Positions 15,010-23,012 of a DNA stretch of 36,778 bases are shown piece after piece. The position numbers and the translations under genes were made by a program. The notes under the pieces are model-generated. The model searched no databases, was not told the DNA's origin, and saw only the letters and a program-made list of their open reading frames with translations. Each line of letters opens with the position of its first letter. Within the stretch, counting starts at the first letter, position 1. Source of the DNA: Micromonospora parva (GTDB taxonomy: Bacteria; Actinomycetota; Actinomycetes; Mycobacteriales; Micromonosporaceae); contig NZ_JNZS01000039.1 of the NCBI RefSeq assembly GCF_000718515.1, forward strand, positions 1 through 36,778, written 5' to 3'.

Positions 15010-15027
15010 CGTTACCACCCGGTAACG
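15010..15027. promoter_or_regulatory. Perfect inverted repeat upstream of the BASS transporter gene
   Basis: CGTTACC (15010-15016) and GGTAACG (15021-15027) form a perfect 7-bp dyad with a 4-nt spacer, 10 nt ahead of the transporter ATG. It has the form of a dimeric repressor site; the regulator is not encoded next to it. Confidence 0.45.
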
Positions 15028-15058
15028 CCGTCACAATCCCCCATGTGGCTGGCGGCTC

Positions 15059-15114
15059 TTGACCCCGGACGGTGACCGGCTTAACTTCATCAATCAGATA
15101 ACTCTCTTTACTAA
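15059..15114 (+). promoter_or_regulatory. Chitinase promoter and candidate operator
   Basis: TTGACC (15059-15064), 17-nt spacer, TAACTT (15082-15087). An unusually AT-rich stretch (15093-15114) follows at the expected start. Its reverse strand starts TTAGTAAAG and ends TTATCTGAT, resembling the 18-nt sequence at the chitosanase start site (32167-32184) except for a 4-nt insert. No DasR-like TGGTCTAGACCA site is present. Confidence 0.55.
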
Positions 15115-15144
15115 TTCTGTCTGATGTCTCGTGGGAGTGTGCCG

Positions 15145-16473
15145 ATGCGACCATTGCGCCACCGCCGTCTCACCGCCGTCGTCGCCCTGGCGACACTGCT
15201 GGTCACCGCCGCTCCGCCCACCGTCGCCAGCGCCGGTGACAACAACCAGCGCCGCACCGGCTACCACCGGGTCGGTTACTTCACCCAGTGGGGCATCTAC
15301 GGCCGGGCCTTCCCGGTCAAGAAGCTCGAAACCTCCGGGGCGGCGAGCCGCCTCACCCACCTCAACTACGCCTTCGGCAACGTCAGCGAGGACGGTCGCT
15401 GCTTCGTGGACGGTGGGCCGGGCGAGGGCGACGCCTGGGCCGACTACCAGCGACCCGTCCCGGCCGAGGAGAGCGTCGACGGTGTCGCCGACGCCCCCGG
15501 CCAGGCGCTCAACGGCAACTTCAACCAGCTCGCCAAGCTCAAGGCCAAGCACCCCGACCTGAAGGTGCTGATCTCGCTCGGCGGCTGGAGCTGGTCGACG
15601 TACTTCTCGAACGCCGCCCGCACCGACGCCTCCCGCAAGGCGTTCGTCACGTCCTGCATCGACCTCTACCTCAGGGGCAACCTCCCGGGCAGCACCCCGG
15701 GCGCCGCCGCCGGCGTCTTCGACGGCATCGACCTCGACTGGGAGTGGCCCAACTGGGAGGGTGAGCCCGGCAACGTCATCCGCCCGGAGGACCGGGAGAA
15801 CTTCACCAAACTGCTCGCCGAGTTCCGCCGGCAACTCGACGCGTACGGGCGCACGACCCGCGCGCACCACCCGCTGACCGCGTTCCTGCCGGCCAGCCCG
15901 GCCACCATGGACGCCGGTTACGAGGGCCGCAAGATCTTCAAGTACCTGGACTTCGCCACCGTGCAGGGGTACGACTTCCACGGCGGCTGGGACGCGCGGG
16001 CCAACCAGCAGTCGGCGCTTCGCGTCCCGGCGGGCGCCCCGGACAACCCGGACTTCTCCGTCGAGGTGGCCATCGACGGGTGGATCGCCCGTGGCGCGCC
16101 ACGGGACAAGCTCGTGCTCGGCATCCCCTACTACGGTCGCGGCTGGACCGGCATCACCGGCGGCGGCAACGGCCTGTTCCAGCCGGCCACCGGGCCCGCG
16201 CCGGCCACCTTCGAAGCCGGGTACGAGGACTACAAGAAGCTCAAGACGCTGGCCGGCAACGGTTACACCGTGCACCGCGACCTGCGCGCCGGGCACGCCT
16301 GGTTGTTCGACGGTACGACGTTGTGGACCTACGACGACCCGGCGGTGGTGTTGCAGAAGACGCTCTACATCCGACGGGCCGGCCTCGCCGGTGCCATGAT
16401 CTGGTCGCTCGACGGCGACGACGACAACGCCACCCTGACCAAGACGATCGGCCTCGGTCTGACGACCTGGTAG
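15145..16473 (+). CDS. Secreted GH18 chitinase
   Basis: 442 aa. The ATG at 15145 is chosen because GGGAG lies 7 nt upstream; an in-frame ATG at 15124 precedes that site. Residues 1-30 are a signal peptide cleaved near VASAGD. A single GH18 TIM-barrel fills the mature protein: HRVGYFTQWGIYGR (strand 1), LKVLISLGGWSWS (strand 3), FDGIDLDWEWP (DxxDxDxE with catalytic Glu200), VQGYDFHGGWD (strand 6 Tyr-Asp), and MIWSLDGDD (strand 8 Trp). No chitin-binding module is attached. It hydrolyses chitin outside the cell, giving mainly oligomers. The promoter region shares a motif with the chitosanase gene, suggesting common control. Confidence 0.95.
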   Translation: MRPLRHRRLTAVVALATLLVTAAPPTVASAGDNNQRRTGYHRVGYFTQWGIYGRAFPVKKLETSGAASRLTHLNYAFGNVSEDGRCFVDGGPGEGDAWADYQRPVPAEESVDGVADAPGQALNGNFNQLAKLKAKHPDLKVLISLGGWSWSTYFSNAARTDASRKAFVTSCIDLYLRGNLPGSTPGAAAGVFDGIDLDWEWPNWEGEPGNVIRPEDRENFTKLLAEFRRQLDAYGRTTRAHHPLTAFLPASPATMDAGYEGRKIFKYLDFATVQGYDFHGGWDARANQQSALRVPAGAPDNPDFSVEVAIDGWIARGAPRDKLVLGIPYYGRGWTGITGGGNGLFQPATGPAPATFEAGYEDYKKLKTLAGNGYTVHRDLRAGHAWLFDGTTLWTYDDPAVVLQKTLYIRRAGLAGAMIWSLDGDDDNATLTKTIGLGLTTW

Positions 16474-16490
16474 GCGTACCCGCTCCCTGC

Positions 16491-16528
16491 GGCCCGCCGC
16501 CGACCGACTCCTCGGCCGGCGGCGGGCC
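16491..16528. terminator. Bidirectional terminator after the chitinase gene
   Basis: A perfect 12-bp GC stem (16491-16502 with 16517-16528) and 14-nt loop lie between the chitinase stop (16473) and the stop of the convergent small gene (16531). Confidence 0.7.
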
Positions 16529-16530
16529 GG

Positions 16531-16887
16531 CTAGCTCTGCGGGGCGGTCACCGCGCGCACCGCCGCCTCGATGAGCGCGGTCACCTGGTCCATGTCTCGA
16601 GCGCGGTGTATGTCCACCTCGGCCGACCAACCGTCGGGCCGGGTGAGCGTCACCGTCACATCCTCGCGGCGGTGGGTCAGCCAGGCGGCGACGGCCTGGA
16701 TGAGCACCATGGCGGTGCCCGCGTCGCTGGCCGCCACCTGCAGGACGTCCGGGTGGCCCGCCGACGCCCCCTCGGGAGACGTCGTGGTCACCAGCTCCCG
16801 CAGCCGCTCCTCGGCACGCAGCCAGGACGCCAGCGAACGCCGCGCGGCGGCGGACGGAAGATCCGGATGGATCGAGAGCGTGATCAT
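16531..16887 (-). CDS. Effector-associated constant component (EACC1)-like protein
   Basis: 118 aa from the ATG at 16887. A purine-rich GGAGGAGGAGA site lies about 11 nt upstream, slightly far. The frame stays open to a TTG at 16980, but no ATG or GTG occurs there. The protein starts MITLSIHPDLPSAAARRSL, has a Leu/Arg-rich helix (LRAEERLRELV), then VLIQAVAAWLTHRREDVTVTLTRPDGWSAEVDIHRARD, a helix followed by a beta-hairpin. This pattern resembles EACC1, a small domain known from predicted NTP-dependent conflict systems of actinobacteria. No effector or NTPase partner is adjacent here. The family call is from memory of the pattern and should be treated as tentative. Confidence 0.55.
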   Translation of the reverse strand: MITLSIHPDLPSAAARRSLASWLRAEERLRELVTTTSPEGASAGHPDVLQVAASDAGTAMVLIQAVAAWLTHRREDVTVTLTRPDGWSAEVDIHRARDMDQVTALIEAAVRAVTAPQS

Positions 16888-16993
16888 CTCTGGCAACGTC
16901 TCCTCCTCCCAGGCGACGACAAACCCGCGCCACCCATCCTGCCAGTCCGCGTCGGGACCGGCACGCCGTGTAGTCAGCAATATCGATCAAGCC

Positions 16994-17022
16994 TTGACCG
17001 CCGTGTCGACGATTCATAGGCT
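16994..17022 (+). promoter_or_regulatory. Promoter of the M14 carboxypeptidase gene
   Basis: TTGACC (16994-16999), 17-nt spacer, TAGGCT (17017-17022). The predicted start is about 35 nt before the ATG at 17065. Confidence 0.6.
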
Positions 17023-17064
17023 CCGGCCACTGCGAGGTTGTGCCCGAGAAGGGAAACACGACTC

Positions 17065-19869
17065 ATGGCCCCATCGATGCGTCCATTCCGGAAGGTCCCC
17101 GCCAGACGCCTGGCGAGTGCCGCCACGATCGCCCTCCTGCTCGGCACGACTCCCCTGCTCGGTGGCACACCTTCCGCGAGCGCCGCCCCGCCCTCCCGGT
17201 GCAGCGACGACCCGACCGCCCGGTTGGGCACCGTGCCCAGCCCGGAGACCGTGCTCGGCTTCCCGCTCGGCGCGGGTCAGGAGCGGGTCGTCACCAACGA
17301 CGAGGTCCGCACCTACCTCGGGGCCGTCGACAGCGCCTCGAACCGGGTCGTCACCGGCGTGATGACCACCAGCGTGCTCGGCCAACCGTTGCCGTACGCG
17401 GTGGTGTCCAACGAACGTCACGTACGGCCCGCCGCGCTGCGCCAGATCGCCGACGACGTCCGGGACCTGCGTGACCCGCGCCGAACCAGCGCGCGGACGG
17501 CCGCCCGGACGGCGAAGGACAGCCCGGCCATCGTCTGGGTCACCGCGAACGTGCACGGCGGCGAGAAGAGCGGTGCGGACGCGGCGCTCAAGACGCTGTA
17601 CGAGTTGGCGGCCGGCCTGTCCTGCGCCGTCGCCGAGCGCAACGACAACCTGGTCACCATCATCGTCCCCACCCAGAACCCGGACGGCCGCGACGCCACC
17701 CGGCGGCAGAACGAGTTCGGCTTCGACCTGAACCGGGACTGGTTCGCCCGCACCCAGCAGGAGACCGACGGCAAGCTCGAGCTGCTGCGCCGCTACCCGC
17801 CGCAGGTCTTCATCGACGCGCACGAGATGGGTGGCCGGCAGTACTTCTTCCCGCCGAACGCCGACCCGATCCACCACGAGATCGCCGGCGAGGCGGTGGA
17901 CTGGATCAACCGGATCGGCGAGGCCAACAAGGCCGGCTTCGGCTTCAACGGGGCCTGCGACGAGACCGTCACCACCGAGTGCTACTTCAACTACGACACG
18001 TACGACATGTTCTTCATGGGCTACGGCGACACGGTGCCGACCACCGGCTTCGGCGCGGCCGGCATGACGTACGAGAAGGGCAGCGCGTCGGCGGTGGCCG
18101 ACCGGGTCCAGCAGCAGTTCCACACCCAGTGGTCGACGCTCGGCTGGGCCGCCGCGCACAAGCGTGAGGTGCTGGACGGCTACTTCGACATCTGGACCGA
18201 CGCGCTCGCCCAGGGCAGGGCGGGCACGCTGGAGCCGAACGAGGTGGTGCAGCCCACCAACGAGGTCCAGTTCCCGGTGCCGGACGTCAAGGTCCGCTCG
18301 TACTTCCTGCTGCCCGACCGGCAGCTCGCCGACGTCCGCCAACTCGTCGAGCGGCTGCGCCGGATGGACGTCGAGGTGTACGAGGTGCGCAAACCGACCC
18401 GGGTGCCCACCGCGCGGGTCTTCGGCGGGCGCACCGCCACCAACGTGACAGTGCCCGTTGGCGCGTACTGGATCCCGATGGACCAGCCGCAGAAGCACTG
18501 GATCCAGGCCGTCATGGGCGAGGACCCGTACGTGCCGTTCCCGTACTTCTACGACGTGTCGTCCTGGAGCAACCCGCTGCTGATGGGTGTCTCGGCCATC
18601 TACACCGGCGACACCGTCAAGCCGAAGGCCGAGCTGGTCCGGAAGGTCTCCGGTGGTCGCACCGGCGCGGCGTGGCCGTGGGGCTCGTACACGTACCCGC
18701 TCGACTCGGCCGCCGCCGCGGAGTTCACCTTCAGCCTGCTCGGCCGTGGCGTACCCCTGGTCCGTGACCTCACGACCAGCACTGTCGCCATCCCGGCCGC
18801 CACTGTGAGCCGGAGCGTGGACGGGCTGGCCGAATCCCTCGGGGTCAGCCTCACCCCGGGTGGTCGGCCGACCGGCACCCGCCTCGACCTGCCCGACGTC
18901 GGGCTCTTCCAGGGCACCGGCATCTCCACCACGTCGGGCTCCCACGGCGAGGCGCGCTACGTGCTCGGCAAGCGGTGGGGCCTGGACCTCAAGCCGGTCA
19001 CCACTGCCGACATCAACGACAACACCGCCGCGTTCACCGGGCGTACCGTGCTGGTGGTGCCGGACGGCAGCAGCCCGACCGGCGGTCTGACCGCCGCCGG
19101 CCAGGCCAACCTGCGCGAGTGGATCGCCCAGGGCCACACCTACGTCGGGCTGCGCAACGAGGGCACCCGGTTGGCCCGCGCCGCCGGGCTCACCTCCACC
19201 ACCGAGAAGACGAAGCCGGCCGACTACCTGGTGATCGGCTCACACCTGCGGGTGGACGTCGACACCGACAGCCCGGTCGCGTCGGGTCGCCCGGCGGAGG
19301 ACTTCGAGTTCAACAACAGCGACCCGATCCTCACCCCGAGCACCACCGGGACGAACGTGCTGAGCTATCCGACCGGTGACACGTTCTGGGCCAACGGCTA
19401 CACCGTCGGCGCGGACACCCTCAAGGGCACCGCGGCGGTGGTGGACGAGCCGACCGGCGCCGGTCGGGCGGTGCTGTTCGCGTTCAACCCGCTCTTCCGG
19501 GCGTACAACGAGAATGGTCTGCACCTGGTGGCCAACGCGCTGCTCTACCCGGCGGGCGCGGCCCCGGACGCCCGGCGCTCGGCCGGTGTCGACGCGGCGC
19601 GCGCCAGCGCCGCCGCCGCGCCCGTGGTGCCGGACCTCGGCGGCGGCTGGCGACCGATCACCATCCAGGTCGCGGCCGGCGACCTGCCCCGCACCCGGGC
19701 GATCGTCGAACGCTTCAGCACCGACGCGCAGGCGTCCACGAAGAACGGCTCGGCGTACGTCGTGATCCCGAACCCGCAGGGCCTCCAGGTCGACGAGCAC
19801 CCGTTCGCGAACGATCTGGTACGCGCCCTGCGCGACGCCGGGGTGCCACTGCGGTCGGTGGTCGCCTGA
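17065..19869 (+). CDS. Large secreted M14 family zinc carboxypeptidase
   Basis: 934 aa from the ATG at 17065 (GAAGGGA about 10 nt upstream; an ATG at 17077 is an alternative). Signal peptide to about residue 40 (SASAAPPS). The M14 catalytic domain spans about 80-400: zinc ligands His164 and Glu167 in NVHGGEKSG and His253 in DAHEMGG, substrate Arg in LNRDWF (224), catalytic Glu337 in TYEKGS. The C-terminal 500 residues form extra domains of the large secreted M14 type, including VRSYFLLPDRQLADVRQLVERLRRM-like repeats and a glutamine-amidotransferase-like piece (GRTVLVVPDGSSPTGGL). It probably trims extracellular peptides. It has its own promoter and a strong terminator, so it is monocistronic. 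Confidence 0.92.
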   Translation: MAPSMRPFRKVPARRLASAATIALLLGTTPLLGGTPSASAAPPSRCSDDPTARLGTVPSPETVLGFPLGAGQERVVTNDEVRTYLGAVDSASNRVVTGVMTTSVLGQPLPYAVVSNERHVRPAALRQIADDVRDLRDPRRTSARTAARTAKDSPAIVWVTANVHGGEKSGADAALKTLYELAAGLSCAVAERNDNLVTIIVPTQNPDGRDATRRQNEFGFDLNRDWFARTQQETDGKLELLRRYPPQVFIDAHEMGGRQYFFPPNADPIHHEIAGEAVDWINRIGEANKAGFGFNGACDETVTTECYFNYDTYDMFFMGYGDTVPTTGFGAAGMTYEKGSASAVADRVQQQFHTQWSTLGWAAAHKREVLDGYFDIWTDALAQGRAGTLEPNEVVQPTNEVQFPVPDVKVRSYFLLPDRQLADVRQLVERLRRMDVEVYEVRKPTRVPTARVFGGRTATNVTVPVGAYWIPMDQPQKHWIQAVMGEDPYVPFPYFYDVSSWSNPLLMGVSAIYTGDTVKPKAELVRKVSGGRTGAAWPWGSYTYPLDSAAAAEFTFSLLGRGVPLVRDLTTSTVAIPAATVSRSVDGLAESLGVSLTPGGRPTGTRLDLPDVGLFQGTGISTTSGSHGEARYVLGKRWGLDLKPVTTADINDNTAAFTGRTVLVVPDGSSPTGGLTAAGQANLREWIAQGHTYVGLRNEGTRLARAAGLTSTTEKTKPADYLVIGSHLRVDVDTDSPVASGRPAEDFEFNNSDPILTPSTTGTNVLSYPTGDTFWANGYTVGADTLKGTAAVVDEPTGAGRAVLFAFNPLFRAYNENGLHLVANALLYPAGAAPDARRSAGVDAARASAAAAPVVPDLGGGWRPITIQVAAGDLPRTRAIVERFSTDAQASTKNGSAYVVIPNPQGLQVDEHPFANDLVRALRDAGVPLRSVVA

Positions 19870-19883
19870 CGTAGCCCCGCACG

Positions 19884-19924
19884 CCGAAACGCCCGTCCCC
19901 ACGTATCGGGGGCGGGCGTTTCGG
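19884..19924 (+). terminator. Terminator of the M14 carboxypeptidase gene
   Basis: A perfect 12-bp stem (19884-19895 with 19913-19924, CCGAAACGCCCG) continues inward with CCCC/GGGG around ACGTATC. It starts 14 nt after the stop codon. Confidence 0.85.
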
Positions 19925-19987
19925 TGGGTTCCGGGGTTGGTCAGGTGCTGCCGCCGGGACCACTGCGGGTGGACTTGTGCCCCTGTG

Positions 19988-20080
19988 GAGCTGATGCCGT
20001 CAACGAATCAGCTGACCCCTGGACCGACCCCGCTGACCCCACGGCTGTCACCTGTCCTGATTCGTTTGCGGCATCAGCTC
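19988..20080. repeat. Long intergenic inverted repeat
   Basis: The 24-nt arms 19988-20011 and 20057-20080 (GAGCTGATGCCG...AACGAATCAG) are complementary with two adjacent mismatches, separated by 45 nt. Part of the right arm (GGCATCAGCTC) recurs at 20152-20162, beside the arabinofuranosidase stop. The rest of 19925-20164 holds no gene I can support. It may terminate the minus-strand gene or be a dispersed palindromic repeat. Confidence 0.65.
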
Positions 20081-20164
20081 CAAAGCGTCGCTACCCAGGA
20101 CGTCGCCCTCCGACGATCGGACGACATGTGCCCAGGTCGACGAACGCGACAGGCATCAGCTCGG

Positions 20165-22225
20165 TCACCCGGTCGCGCAGACAGTGCCGTTGAGGGTGAA
20201 CGCGGTGGGCAGCACGTTCGGGCCGCTGTACGCGCCGACGAAACCGGCGCTCACTGTGGCACCCACGGCGATCTGCCGGTTGTCGTCGGTCGGGGTGACC
20301 CGCACGGCGGTGCCGACCTGTTCCCAGGTGGCGCTCCAGCCGCTGCTCACCTGCTGCCAGCCGGTGGGCCAGGTCCAGGTGAGCGTCCAGCCGCTGATTG
20401 GCTTCGTCCCGTTGTTGGTGATGTCGACGCCACCGATGTAGCCGTTGCCCCAGTCGTTGGCGGTGGTGAAACGGACGGTGCACGCGCTGGCGGCGGGGCT
20501 GCCGGTGGCGAAGGTCAGCGGCGGTGAGGACCAGGAGACCCGGCCGGCGGTGTCGCGGGCCAGCACATTGACGGTGTACCTGCTGCCCGGCACCAGGTTG
20601 TCGACAGTGAACGAGGTGGACGCCGTCTCGCCGAACTGCTCGCTGACCGCGCCGTTGTGCCGGTACACCTCGTACTTGGCGATGGGGCTGCCACCCGGTG
20701 TGGCCGCCGGCCAGGTGATCGTCGCGGCGCGGTCGGTGACGCCGCTCGCGGTGGGCTGGCCCGGCGTCGAGGGCCGTCCGGCGGACGTGCCGGCCGGTCG
20801 CAGCACGATCGTGGTCAACGAGTACGCCGGCAGCGTGCGGCTGGTCGCCGAACCGGACTGGCCGGTCGCGATGCCGGTGGCGCCGTTGGTGAGGGTGGAC
20901 ACCGTCGGTGCGACCGCCGACGGGGTGAACCCGGCGTAGTCGATGGTGACCGGGTGGTCGTTGTCCGGGTCCTTGTTCACCAGCAGCACGGCGAGGTCAC
21001 CGTTGGCCCGGCGGACGGCGTGCGCGGTGACCAGCGGCTCGTCGGTGCCGGCGCGGACGAACTGGTCGCCGGGCGTCGCGAAGAGCTTCATCATGCGCAG
21101 CCCGTGGTACGGCGCGAAGGGCGTGTTCAGCGGCGGCTGGCAGACCGAGCCGTCCTCGGTGCAGGCGCCGCTGGAGAGCATCCCGAAGTCGCCGTAGTCG
21201 GTCTGGCCGGCCACCTGCGTCACGGTGCCCATGCCGTTGTGCACGTTCCACCACTGAACGGTGAAGACGCCGCTCTCCAGCAGCCCGCTGTATACGTCGG
21301 CCAGGAAGAGTGCCGCCGGCTGGGTGGTCCGGCCCGCGTCGACGTTCAGCTCGGTGAAGCTGATGCCGATACGGTCGGCGTTCGCACCGGCGTACCGCGC
21401 GAGTTGTTGCCGCAGCAGGTAGGTGGCGTCGGGGAGGTGGTTGACGCGGGCCAGCGACTCGGCTGCCGTGCCGCCCGGGTACCAGTGCACGTCCACGAAG
21501 TCGATCTTCGGGCCGGCGATGGAGAGCACCGTCTGGTTCCACGGGCCGGGGTCGCTGCCGGCGGTGATCCCGTCCGGCCAGTTGCCCGGCATGGTCAACA
21601 CCGCCCCGACCTTGACGCTCGGGTCCACCGCCTTCATCGCGTCGGCGTACTCGACGACCAGCCTCGCGTACTGTGTCGCGCTCTTGTCCGGGTGGTTGTC
21701 CGCCTCCCAGGCGGACCCGTAGTGGCCGTTGCCGTAGTTCTCGTTGCCGACGGTCCAGTAGCGGGCGTCGTAGCCCTTCGTCACGTTGGCGTACCGCACC
21801 CAGTCGGCGGCCTCGGCGGGGGTGCCGGTGCCGTAGTTCGCAATGATCATCGGTTGGGCGCCGGCGCGCCGGACCGCCGCCATGAAGGTGTCGAAGTCGG
21901 TTCCCGGTGCGACGTAACCGCCGGGCGCGGTGTGGTCCTTCCAGTGGTAGATGTCGGCGTACGAGCCGCCGGGGTAGCGCATCATCTGCACGCCGGCGTC
22001 GCGGAGCAGGTCCGATGTCTCGGCGGTGCCGAGGTTCGCGTCCCAGATGGCGTGGTTGACGCCGAGCGCGGTGTCCGGCACGGTCGCCAGACCGGCGCGG
22101 GTGTTGACGGTAACGGTGACCGGGTCGGCTGCCGCGCTGGCGGATGGCGGGTTGACGCCCGCGAGCGCGCTCGCGGCGAGCAGCAGGCCCGCCAGGAGTG
22201 CCGCACGGGTCTTCGGTGTACGCAT
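20165..22225 (-). CDS. Secreted arabinofuranosidase-like clan-A glycoside hydrolase with FnIII and CBM2
   Basis: 686 aa. The ATG at 22225 has GAAGGAA upstream; the 14-codon extension lacks a site. Residues 1-32 are a signal peptide (ASAAADP). The catalytic domain (about 35-480) is a clan-A TIM barrel: MMRYPGGSYADIYHW, YWTVGNENYGNG (Asn-Glu, acid/base Glu162), and ISFTELNVDAG (nucleophile Glu292), then an all-beta domain to about 480 as in GH51/GH39-type alpha-L-arabinofuranosidases. A fibronectin-III domain (about 493-578) and a C-terminal family 2 cellulose-binding module (about 584-686, CTVRFTTANDWGNGYIGGVDI start and terminal Cys) follow. It probably removes arabinose from arabinoxylan held near cellulose. 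The exact GH family cannot be fixed by eye. Confidence 0.85.
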   Translation of the reverse strand: MRTPKTRAALLAGLLLAASALAGVNPPSASAAADPVTVTVNTRAGLATVPDTALGVNHAIWDANLGTAETSDLLRDAGVQMMRYPGGSYADIYHWKDHTAPGGYVAPGTDFDTFMAAVRRAGAQPMIIANYGTGTPAEAADWVRYANVTKGYDARYWTVGNENYGNGHYGSAWEADNHPDKSATQYARLVVEYADAMKAVDPSVKVGAVLTMPGNWPDGITAGSDPGPWNQTVLSIAGPKIDFVDVHWYPGGTAAESLARVNHLPDATYLLRQQLARYAGANADRIGISFTELNVDAGRTTQPAALFLADVYSGLLESGVFTVQWWNVHNGMGTVTQVAGQTDYGDFGMLSSGACTEDGSVCQPPLNTPFAPYHGLRMMKLFATPGDQFVRAGTDEPLVTAHAVRRANGDLAVLLVNKDPDNDHPVTIDYAGFTPSAVAPTVSTLTNGATGIATGQSGSATSRTLPAYSLTTIVLRPAGTSAGRPSTPGQPTASGVTDRAATITWPAATPGGSPIAKYEVYRHNGAVSEQFGETASTSFTVDNLVPGSRYTVNVLARDTAGRVSWSSPPLTFATGSPAASACTVRFTTANDWGNGYIGGVDITNNGTKPISGWTLTWTWPTGWQQVSSGWSATWEQVGTAVRVTPTDDNRQIAVGATVSAGFVGAYSGPNVLPTAFTLNGTVCATG

Positions 22226-23012
22226 GGGCGGGGTTCCTTCGCGCAGGTGAGCCGCCCCGCCAGTCACTGTGCGACGCGGGCACGGGCGAGCTCGTGGACG
22301 ATTGGCCTTCGTTGGCCCATCGCTTGTGTCACCGTCCCCCGGGATCGCATCTGGATCCCGGCTGCCCAGTGGACGGAGGTCAGCCCGCGCGCGGCTTCAT
22401 CGACGTACCACAATGGCACTGGCGGCTGGACAATCTCAAGGTGCGACAGGCTGACCGCCGTCGGCGTACCCCGTCGGTTGTCGCCGCCACTGGGTGGCGT
22501 CCCGCTGTTCGGGCCCGGACTCCGAACAGCGGGACGCGACCCGGGCGGCCAGGGCCGGGACCGACGGTCGTCTTCAGGGGCGGCCCAGGGGTGGGCCGCT
22601 GCTCAGCGGTGCGCGCTGACAGGCGGGCGGCCGGTTGTCGTCGCACGACTGTCCCGGCTGCTGCGCTGCCCTGGATTCCCGGTGGCCGTTCATGCCTCGG
22701 CCGCGTGGCGCGCGGGTCGCCCGGTGGTGGTCTCGGGCCGTCTCGCGCCGGCCGCGTGCCACCCGCCCCACGCCACGATCGTCGTCCGTCACGCCGCGGG
22801 TCACTGTCACTGGCGACAACTCCGTCACCGCGGCCCGAGGTCGTTCGAGTACCGACGACTGTCCGTAACGTTAACGCTAACAGTGAGCGATTGTCCATAG
22901 ACAACTGCCGTTGTTGGCTGCTGCGGTGGTGGTGTTTCGGCGGGACGGCGCGGCATCAGGTCGACGGCGACGCGGTCGACCGCCGCGCGCACCGGCGGAA
23001 TAGCCTTGCGGC
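22226..23012. other. 787-bp gene-free stretch with hairpins and an operator-like cluster
   Basis: No frame here has convincing coding character. A perfect 16-bp hairpin lies at 22497-22512/22522-22537 (9-nt loop), and a second at 22580-22599 (8-bp arms, GGGG loop). Neither has a T-run. A short segment in one frame (about 22384-22455) reads like a protein fragment (FIDVPQWHWRLDNLKV) but is too short to assign. The regulatory cluster at 22866-22904 is listed separately. Confidence 0.5.
22866..22904 (-). promoter_or_regulatory. LacI-type operator overlapping a minus-strand promoter
   Basis: GTTAACGCTAAC (22870-22881) is symmetric at 10 of 12 positions with a central CG, like LacI-family GTTAGCGCTAAC sites. 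TAACGTTA overlaps it. TTGTCT (22904-22899 on the minus strand) is 17 nt from GTTAGC (22881-22876), so the operator covers the -10. TTGTC/GACAA (22891-22904) adds a second dyad. It is 640 nt from the arabinofuranosidase ATG, implying a very long leader, or may serve the divergent DUF218 gene 132 nt away. Confidence 0.45.

Noticed and set aside
15000..15144. A DasR site upstream of the chitinase gene
   Set aside because: No TGGTCTAGACCA-like sequence is present between the transporter and chitinase starts.
17014..19137. A 707-codon open frame on the minus strand
   Set aside because: It is antisense to the M14 carboxypeptidase, whose zinc motifs, signal peptide and promoter are clear. The antisense product has Val/Gly/Arg low complexity.
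22380..22904. A 174-codon minus-strand frame upstream of the arabinofuranosidase gene
   Set aside because: The product is Arg/Pro/Gly-rich without domains or a ribosome site, and it spans the operator and both hairpins.
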